DNA of 10,479 nt from Anaerolineae bacterium (lineage in GTDB: Bacteria > Chloroflexota > Anaerolineae > Promineifilales > Promineifilaceae). The stretch lies in assembly GCA_014879345.1 (NCBI GenBank), contig JACSSI010000106.1, forward strand, positions 1-10,479, read 5' to 3'. The notes under the pieces are model-generated. The model saw nothing but the letters and a program-made list of their open reading frames with translations. It had not been told where the DNA came from and searched no databases. Shown one piece after another: positions 5,439-10,479 of the stretch (position 1 is its first letter; the number at the start of each line of letters is the position of its first letter). The position numbers were made by a program, and so were the translations under genes.

Positions 5439-6015
5439 TGGTGGGTTTACCTCCTTGCCAGCGCAAGAACAAATCTTGCGGCAATTCAATGTCGGCTAAA
5501 TCCAGTACGCGGTTCACAGTTTGATTGACAATATCATCAATCGTTTGTGGTTTGTGATAAAAGGCTGGCATTGGCGGTGCCACAATGGCACCCATTTCAG
5601 TGACTTGCGTCATCAGCCTTAAATGGCCTAAATGAAGCGGTGTCTCCCGTGCCACTAAGATCAGTCGGCGGCGATCTTTAAGCACAACATCGGCTGCGCG
5701 TAAAAGTAAATTGTCGCTAAATGAATTGGCGATACCTGCCAATGTTTTCATTGAACAAGGCATTACAATCATGCCATACGTTTTGAAAGAACCGGAGGCA
5801 ATGGCTGCGGCAATATCTTTGAACCGGTAAACCACGTCAGCAAGCGCTTTTACGTCTTCAGGCGTTTGCTCAGTTTCCAGGCCAATGGTTGTGGCAGCGG
5901 CTGCGCTCATAACCAAATGCGTTTCAACATCTTCAAGCCCGCGCAATACTTCCAGCAAACGAATGCCATAGACTACGCCACTTGCCCCCGACATGCCAAT
6001 TATTATTTTTTTCAT
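5431..6015 (-). CDS. ubiX: UbiX-type flavin prenyltransferase
   Basis: The 194-residue protein is of normal length for UbiX/Pad1, which joins a dimethylallyl group to FMN to make prenylated FMN, the cofactor of UbiD-type decarboxylases. The sequence shows the N-terminal IIIGMSGASGVVYGIRLLE flavin-phosphate loop, and SGSFKTYGMIVMPCSMKTLAGIA with the conserved S-F-x-T and P-C-S-x-K-T elements. VVLKDRRRLILVARETPLH follows, then the RLMTQVTEMGAIVAPPMPAFY segment. The start is ATG 6015, with GGAGAG three bases upstream; an ATG at 6030 has no such site. No ubiD is nearby, so the decarboxylase partner must be elsewhere. The downstream PNPOx-like gene overlaps by eight bases. A weak promoter may lie at 6033-6060 (TTGGAA, 16-base spacer, TAATAT on the minus strand). 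Confidence 0.93.
   Translation of the reverse strand: MKKIIIGMSGASGVVYGIRLLEVLRGLEDVETHLVMSAAAATTIGLETEQTPEDVKALADVVYRFKDIAAAIASGSFKTYGMIVMPCSMKTLAGIANSFSDNLLLRAADVVLKDRRRLILVARETPLHLGHLRLMTQVTEMGAIVAPPMPAFYHKPQTIDDIVNQTVNRVLDLADIELPQDLFLRWQGGKPTID
5449..5456 (-). promoter_or_regulatory. Shine-Dalgarno AAGGAGGT inside the ubiX 3' end
   Basis: This near-perfect ribosome-binding site lies in the last codons of ubiX (encoding Q-G-G-K), ten bases before the TTG at 5438. It supports the TTG as the start of the PNPOx-like gene and translational coupling with ubiX. Confidence 0.6.
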
Positions 6016-6194
6016 GTCTCTCCAAACCATCTATATTAAATGACGAACACCTATTTCCAAACTCGTTTATTTTATGTAAATACGGATTTATTGTACCAGA
6101 ATTAGAAGCAAATCACGAAAGGTATGAAAAGGCTAACCTGTTCATATTCCTAAAATCTATTACAATCTGCTGACCAAGAAAAAAAGAGGTTATC

Positions 6195-7145
6195 GTGAAA
6201 TCATTTTACGCGTCAGACTTAAGGCCAGGAGATGATCTGGTCAATGAACTATTTTTACTACAAGATGTAGCACGCCGCAGCACAAAAGACGGCCGTTCTT
6301 TTTTGCTATTCTCGGCACGGGATAAAACAGGAGCCGTGTCCGCTGTTTTCTGGGATGTGCCAGATCAGGTGAGTACCTGGGTGCGCTCCGGTGAAGTGGT
6401 GCTGTTAAGTGGGCGTGCTAACAATTATAAAGATTCACTGCAAATCAGCACCACCGATTTGATTCAAAATCCAACATCCCACATGGCCGAACTGCTGCCC
6501 TCTAGCCCCAGACCGCAAGCTGAAATGCTGGTCGAACTGCGGAAAACAATTGAAAGTTTGGGCCAACCATGGCAGCGACTGGTAAGCCATATTCTCTTGG
6601 ATGATTTGTTTTTACCACAATTTGCCAATGCACCGGCCGCCCGCCAGATGCACCATGCCTATATTGGGGGTGTTTTAGAACACACCTTGAGCATGGCTAC
6701 CATTGCTGATTTACTGGCATCTCATTATCCTTATGTCAACAGAGATTTGCTGGTTTCCGGTGTATTGCTGCATGATATGGGCAAGACAATGGAATATGAT
6801 TTAGCCGGCTCGTTTAGCTTCACAGAAGACGGCCGTTTAGTAGGCCATATCGTGCGCGCCATCATTCTCATCGAAAAGGCGGCAGTAGAATTAGGCGATG
6901 TCCCCCCCGAGGACATACAACAGCTTGTGCATCTTGTTGCTTCTCACCATGGCAATCTAGAATGGGGATCGCCCACCGAACCCAAAACACTCGAAGCAAT
7001 GCTCCTCCATCAAATTGACTTGCTCGACAGCCGTATTCAGGGCTTCCTGGAGCACGCCCAAACCGATGTTGATGACAGCGGCTGGACGATAAAGCCCAGT
7101 CCAATGTTCAGGAATGAAATCAAACGTCCCGCATCTTTTGAATAG
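6195..7145 (+). CDS. yhaM: YhaM-family 3'-5' exoribonuclease (OB fold plus HD domain)
   Basis: The 316-residue length matches YhaM/Cbf1, a metal-dependent 3'-5' exonuclease that trims single-stranded RNA (and DNA) ends. An N-terminal OB-fold of about 90 residues (LFLLQDVARRSTKDGRSFLLF, then AVFWDVPD and VVLLSGRANNY) binds nucleic acid. An HD domain follows: MHHAYIGGVLEHT at 152-164, LLHDMGK at 191-197 with H193-D194 as the metal pair, GH at 217-218, SHHG at 250-253, and D275 in HQIDLLDSR. The metal-binding set looks complete. The start is GTG 6195, with AGAGGT five bases upstream. A possible -10 box TACAAT lies at 6161-6166 with a poor -35. It is probably the first gene of an operon with the YfhO-like gene, which begins 31 bases after the stop. 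Its tail of about 20 residues after GWTIK is poorly conserved in my judgement. Confidence 0.92.
   Translation: MKSFYASDLRPGDDLVNELFLLQDVARRSTKDGRSFLLFSARDKTGAVSAVFWDVPDQVSTWVRSGEVVLLSGRANNYKDSLQISTTDLIQNPTSHMAELLPSSPRPQAEMLVELRKTIESLGQPWQRLVSHILLDDLFLPQFANAPAARQMHHAYIGGVLEHTLSMATIADLLASHYPYVNRDLLVSGVLLHDMGKTMEYDLAGSFSFTEDGRLVGHIVRAIILIEKAAVELGDVPPEDIQQLVHLVASHHGNLEWGSPTEPKTLEAMLLHQIDLLDSRIQGFLEHAQTDVDDSGWTIKPSPMFRNEIKRPASFE
6288..6297. repeat. GACGGCCGTT, ACGGCCGT palindrome copy
   Basis: This copy lies in the OB-fold part of the exoribonuclease gene and encodes the D-G-R of KDGRSF. Confidence 0.8.
6828..6837. repeat. GACGGCCGTT, ACGGCCGT palindrome copy
   Basis: This copy lies in the HD-domain part of the exoribonuclease gene and encodes the D-G-R of EDGRLV, just before the metal-region GH. 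Confidence 0.8.
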
Positions 7146-7162
7146 GATACGTGTGTTTGAAT

Positions 7163-7172
7163 AACGGCCGTT
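7163..7172. repeat. AACGGCCGTT palindrome (perfect 10-mer), intergenic
   Basis: This is the only copy outside a coding region. It sits four bases before the ATG of the YfhO-like gene, at the place where a ribosome-binding site would be expected, so it may affect initiation. Confidence 0.85.
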
Positions 7173-7176
7173 AGCC

Positions 7177-9168
7177 ATGACGGAAAACCACGCCACAACC
7201 AATCAAACCCAGTCAGCCAAACTCAGCCAGTTAAAAAACTGGCGCTGGCTGCCACTGGTTGAAATTTTAATCATCATGCTGTGGGGCATTTGGGTTGGCC
7301 GCGCCTATCTCAACATGGATCCGATGCAGTGGCCCATTGGCCGCGAAATAGGCATGGTAATCCAACCCCACTACATTTGGACACTGCTGCTCGATTGTGG
7401 CACCTGCATCTTTTGGGACGGTTATGCCAACGGCGGCATCCCAGCCTTTTCAGAATTACAAGCCCCCATGCTGCACCCACTGATGGTCATCCCCACCATC
7501 CTGTTAGGCGTCATCAACGGCACTAAAATCTTGCTCATTGGCAGCTTGATTATGGCAGGTTTGGCGCAGTGGTGGCTGGCACGTGTCATGCGGTTAGGCT
7601 TTGTGGCGCGGGTTTGGAGTGGTCTCATCATCATCAGTGCCGGGCATTTGGCTGGACGGATGGAACTGGGTGTCGTGGGCGTGGTTTTATCGACAGCAGC
7701 GTGTAGTTTGGTTTTGGCTCCCGCTTTACAACTAGCTATAAACGGCCGTCGTCGTGACGCCATCATCCTGTCAATTGTCCTGGCACTCGCCATCGTTTCT
7801 GGACAAGGATACATGCAATTAGGACTCTTAGTCGCCATATTTCCAGCCTTCATCATCTACCTTTTTGACGACGACCTAAAAATACGCCCTGTCTGGAAAG
7901 AATTCCTCCTCGCTGGCTTCCTGGCAATTCTCCTGGCTGGCATATTCCTGGTGCCAATGCTGCATTTTTGGCCTCATTTCGGCAAGGCACTCGAACCTAA
8001 TTTATCCTGGGTGCAGCCGCTGGAATATATTCCCCTCAACTTCATCATCCGCGATGTTGATTTTTATTACGTGCCTTATCTCGACAAGCTGCCCTATCCT
8101 TACATGCACATAAACTACACGGGCTGGATTCCCATCCTGCTGGCAGCACTGCCTCTCTATTTTGTACGCCGGGGACAAAGAAAGCTGTTATTTTTCCTCG
8201 GCGTTTCACTTTTTCTAACCTTACTGGCAGCCAGCGGTCTAACGTTCAAATTATTAAATGAAGTTTGGCCTGAATTCGTGTCTGGCATCCGCATCATTCC
8301 CCTCACAGCGGGGCTGTCCGTTCCCATTATCATGGCACTGGCAGCCTGGGGACTTGATGAACTCTTAAAAACAAACTGGCCCGTCATTGTCTTTGCCTCC
8401 CCAGATACATTGGCTCATCCTCGAATCGTTCTCAAGCTGTCCACGCTTTTGGTTTTAGTCCTGTTGCTGGCATCGATAAAAACCACGTATGACTTTACCC
8501 AACAATGGCTGCGCACAGAACCGATTCACACAGAAAGCATAGAGGTAATGGATGCGGCCGTTACCGATTCATCGCAATGGGTAGCTACACCTTTTGGAGA
8601 ACATTTTTGGGGGCCACTGGCCGCAGAAAGAGGGATTAAACTAAGTCCATTCGTGCGTCCTTTTCATTGGAAGGATCGTGATTTGCCTGTAGCGAATTTA
8701 CAAATGGACTACACATTTTCGGCACCTGATCAGCCAGATGTCTATGCGTCACTGCACGGCATCACTATCAGAGAACAGCCGGAGCATCAATATGCGTATA
8801 TGCTCACCGACTCTGGAAGCGTCAGTTGTGATGCAGATGCTCGGGGGGGACTGATACGAGTCAATTGCGACAGTGACCAATCCGGCATATTGATGGTTGA
8901 AGAATTTAGCTGGACGGGTTGGCAAGTGACGCAAGATGGCTTCCGCACCGCGCTGCTGCCCAATGAATTTTTGTCAACGCTGGCACCTGAAGGAGAACAT
9001 ACTTTTGTTTTTCGTTATCTGCCTCTGGATGTAGCATTGGGACTGTGCTTAACGCTCATTGGCATTGTTTTAGCGGCATGGTTATGGCTGCGCACAACTT
9101 CTTACCCGGCAAAAAACAAGGGCTTTACTCCTGAAAACCTGGAGGAAGCACATACAATGAAGCCATAA
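7177..9168 (+). CDS. YfhO-like polytopic membrane protein (GT-C superfamily)
   Basis: The 663-residue integral membrane protein has about eleven or twelve hydrophobic segments, the first at about residues 24-42. WDGYANGGIPAFSE at 80-93, after the first membrane helix, matches the GT-C/YfhO signature region (the usual form has Leu-Trp-Asn and Gly-x-Pro). Most of the rest is helices joined by short loops to about 430. A periplasmic or extracellular beta-rich domain follows (about 440-615). It ends in FSWTGWQVTQDG and LAPEGEHTFVFRYLPLDV, the typical YfhO C-terminal motif, then a last helix and a short tail. YfhO proteins are thought to transfer sugars from lipid carriers to wall polymers or lipoteichoic acid; the acceptor here is unknown. 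The ATG at 7177 lacks a Shine-Dalgarno; the AACGGCCGTT palindrome sits four bases before it. It follows the exoribonuclease gene and overlaps the GT39-like gene by 44 bases tail-to-tail. Confidence 0.85.
   Translation: MTENHATTNQTQSAKLSQLKNWRWLPLVEILIIMLWGIWVGRAYLNMDPMQWPIGREIGMVIQPHYIWTLLLDCGTCIFWDGYANGGIPAFSELQAPMLHPLMVIPTILLGVINGTKILLIGSLIMAGLAQWWLARVMRLGFVARVWSGLIIISAGHLAGRMELGVVGVVLSTAACSLVLAPALQLAINGRRRDAIILSIVLALAIVSGQGYMQLGLLVAIFPAFIIYLFDDDLKIRPVWKEFLLAGFLAILLAGIFLVPMLHFWPHFGKALEPNLSWVQPLEYIPLNFIIRDVDFYYVPYLDKLPYPYMHINYTGWIPILLAALPLYFVRRGQRKLLFFLGVSLFLTLLAASGLTFKLLNEVWPEFVSGIRIIPLTAGLSVPIIMALAAWGLDELLKTNWPVIVFASPDTLAHPRIVLKLSTLLVLVLLLASIKTTYDFTQQWLRTEPIHTESIEVMDAAVTDSSQWVATPFGEHFWGPLAAERGIKLSPFVRPFHWKDRDLPVANLQMDYTFSAPDQPDVYASLHGITIREQPEHQYAYMLTDSGSVSCDADARGGLIRVNCDSDQSGILMVEEFSWTGWQVTQDGFRTALLPNEFLSTLAPEGEHTFVFRYLPLDVALGLCLTLIGIVLAAWLWLRTTSYPAKNKGFTPENLEEAHTMKP
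7741..7750. repeat. AACGGCCGTC, ACGGCCGT palindrome copy
   Basis: This copy lies in the YfhO-like gene and encodes the N-G-R of INGRRRD, a charged cytoplasmic-type loop between membrane helices. Confidence 0.8.
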
Positions 9169-10479
9169 AACGGCCGTTTACCGGAGAAAAGAACTCTTCA
9201 TAAATGCCACCGGGATACACTGCTTTCACAAACTCAGCCTCAGGCACACGTTGTTCATGAAAAATAAAAACCGCCCCCTTGCCTGGTGCAATCGCAATCA
9301 CTTCGACATCACCTGGCTCATCAAGCGGGTCGAAAATATCTTGTGCGAAGGCATCAGGTACGAGATACGGCAGCGTGGCAAACCCCCAATACATATGAGG
9401 CGCCCCAACAAAAATCATCTCATGACTCGTGCGCAAAGGGAGCAATCGCGGCGCAATCGTGGTTGCTAATTCCGCGTTTGGCCCACCGTAAATCCGCTGC
9501 GGCGTGTACTCAACAAAATAAAGGCGCAAACTCGTCACAGAAAACAGAATCACAGCCCCGGCTAACAAGCCGTCAGCCAGCCAACGTGGGTATTTGCCAT
9601 GCGCCACCACACCCAGCACCAGACGAATTATCTGCCACATCGCTACCGCCAGGAAAAAGCTCACGGGTACAGCCAATGTGATCAACCGCTGACTGGACGG
9701 CGGACTCTCCGTTAAAAAGCCGCCCAGTAACATGCCGCCCCACCACCAGGCAACCATCGGCGCATAACGGGGATTGGAACGACGCCCAAACAACCGGATC
9801 ATACCGTAGCCCATGCCCACCCAGAACAGCACACCCCAAAACGGGGAGAGCAGCGGCTGTGGCAGGCCATACCACACGGTGCGGTCAGGATAAAAGTTAA
9901 AGGCCAATACCGCCCGCCGGAACTGTTCAAGCAATATAGGCACAGGGCCACTTCCCTGAATGACCATTTCATTGGCAAACCATCCGCTCTGAAAAATACC
10001 AACCTCGTTTACCCTGGCATTAAAATCAGCCGTAAACAGGTAAGCGTACTGAATCATCGGTGCACCCACCAGTAAAAAGGCCCCGGCAGCAATCAACATG
10101 CCACGCCCATATTGCGGAAAAAACTGTCGTGGCTGACGGATGAACAAATAAGCCAATACCACAATGATGATGACTGGTGTCAATCTGGCTCCGGCGTAAA
10201 AATAAAGTGCCAGAGATGTCACCACTCCGGTTAAGGCCCAATCTAAATTGTTCTTCCGATCCAGGGCGCGATAGAGGAACAACAGCGCCAATGACAGGAA
10301 GAAGGGGTCTGCAATCTGGTTAGAACCCAGCCGCGAATAGTGCAGGTGATAATGATAGAAGGCCAGGATAACGGCCGTTGCCCATGCCAGCCGTATCCCC
10401 ATCAACCGCTTCACCAGGAAAAAGACAATCAAGATCGTGGCCGTCCCGACCAACACCCAGGGAAACCGCAACCCAAAAA
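9125..10479 (-). CDS. GT39/PMT_2-like membrane glycosyltransferase, N-terminus cut by the window edge
   Basis: The minus-strand frame is open from base 10479 to the TAA at 9125-9127, about 451 codons. A TTG at 10471 could serve as start, but the residues before it (F-G) and the GLRFPWVLVGTATIL segment match the interior of ArnT/PMT_2 (GT39) proteins. The true start and the first catalytic loop are therefore probably beyond the edge. Visible features are repeated hydrophobic helices (about eight or nine), HYSRLGSNQIADPFFLSLAL, which is typical of the family, and a soluble C-terminal domain of about 110 residues ending in FMASLYVLPPGFQE. The family moves a sugar from a polyprenyl-phosphate carrier to lipid, protein or glycan acceptors outside the cytoplasm. 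The last 44 bases overlap the 3' end of the YfhO-like gene on the opposite strand, so both lack room for a terminator before the other coding sequence. Confidence 0.82.
   Translation of the reverse strand, partial: FGLRFPWVLVGTATILIVFFLVKRLMGIRLAWATAVILAFYHYHLHYSRLGSNQIADPFFLSLALLFLYRALDRKNNLDWALTGVVTSLALYFYAGARLTPVIIIVVLAYLFIRQPRQFFPQYGRGMLIAAGAFLLVGAPMIQYAYLFTADFNARVNEVGIFQSGWFANEMVIQGSGPVPILLEQFRRAVLAFNFYPDRTVWYGLPQPLLSPFWGVLFWVGMGYGMIRLFGRRSNPRYAPMVAWWWGGMLLGGFLTESPPSSQRLITLAVPVSFFLAVAMWQIIRLVLGVVAHGKYPRWLADGLLAGAVILFSVTSLRLYFVEYTPQRIYGGPNAELATTIAPRLLPLRTSHEMIFVGAPHMYWGFATLPYLVPDAFAQDIFDPLDEPGDVEVIAIAPGKGAVFIFHEQRVPEAEFVKAVYPGGIYEEFFSPVNGRFMASLYVLPPGFQE
9169..9178. repeat. AACGGCCGTT palindrome (perfect 10-mer)
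   Basis: This copy begins at the base after the TAA of the YfhO-like gene and, on the other strand, encodes the N-G-R of VNGRFMAS near the end of the GT39-like protein. Confidence 0.85.
10370..10379. repeat. AACGGCCGTT palindrome (perfect 10-mer)
   Basis: This copy lies in the GT39-like gene and encodes the T-A-V of ATAVILAF, in a membrane helix. Confidence 0.85.

Noticed and set aside
7422..7856. Minus-strand reading frame of about 144 codons inside the YfhO-like gene
   Set aside because: It is compositionally odd and is explained by the complementary strand of a membrane-protein gene.

Overview
The window looks like an ordinary chromosomal stretch of a Chloroflexota bacterium, most likely Anaerolineae-like. 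This is inferred from the mixture of a secreted TIM-barrel glycosidase, GT-C-type membrane proteins (YfhO-like and GT39/PMT_2-like), a YhaM-type exoribonuclease and period-7 intergenic repeats. No rRNA or other marker gene fixes the taxonomy, so the assignment is moderate at best. No phage, transposase, CRISPR array, tRNA or rRNA was seen.

Layout. Positions 1-741 (minus) hold the N-terminal part of a secreted clan GH-A-like glycosidase that runs off the left edge. It is followed by a 169-base gap with two period-7 repeat arrays. Positions 911-2678 (minus) carry two methyltransferase genes 13 bases apart: a class I SAM methyltransferase with a C-terminal zinc ribbon, then a Dam-family DNA adenine methyltransferase. 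A hairpin terminator separates them from 2762-3481 (minus), a membrane-anchored protein of unknown function. The 276-base divergent region 3482-3757 carries three copies of a palindrome that lies exactly between the ParB site parS and the Noc site NBS. It faces a NYN-LOTUS RNA-binding/nuclease-like gene at 3758-4948 (plus). Positions 4989-6015 (minus) hold ubiX (flavin prenyltransferase) overlapping a PNPOx-like flavin-binding protein. Positions 6195-9168 (plus) hold a yhaM-like 3'-5' exoribonuclease and a YfhO-like polytopic membrane protein. That protein converges on, and overlaps by 44 bases, a GT39-like glycosyltransferase (minus) that runs off the right edge.

How the genes fit together. 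ubiX and the PNPOx-like gene share a flavin theme and are probably translationally coupled. The two methyltransferases are probably co-transcribed. The convergent YfhO-like and GT39-like genes are both of the polyprenyl-phosphate-sugar-using GT-C type and suggest a cell-envelope glycosylation neighbourhood.

Two signals stand out beyond the genes. The first is the cluster of three parS/NBS-hybrid palindromes at 3579-3681. The second is a strongly over-represented palindrome, ACGGCCGT, usually inside AACGGCCGTT. It has 12 copies spread over the whole window, including within most of the genes, and recalls the HIP1 element of cyanobacteria.
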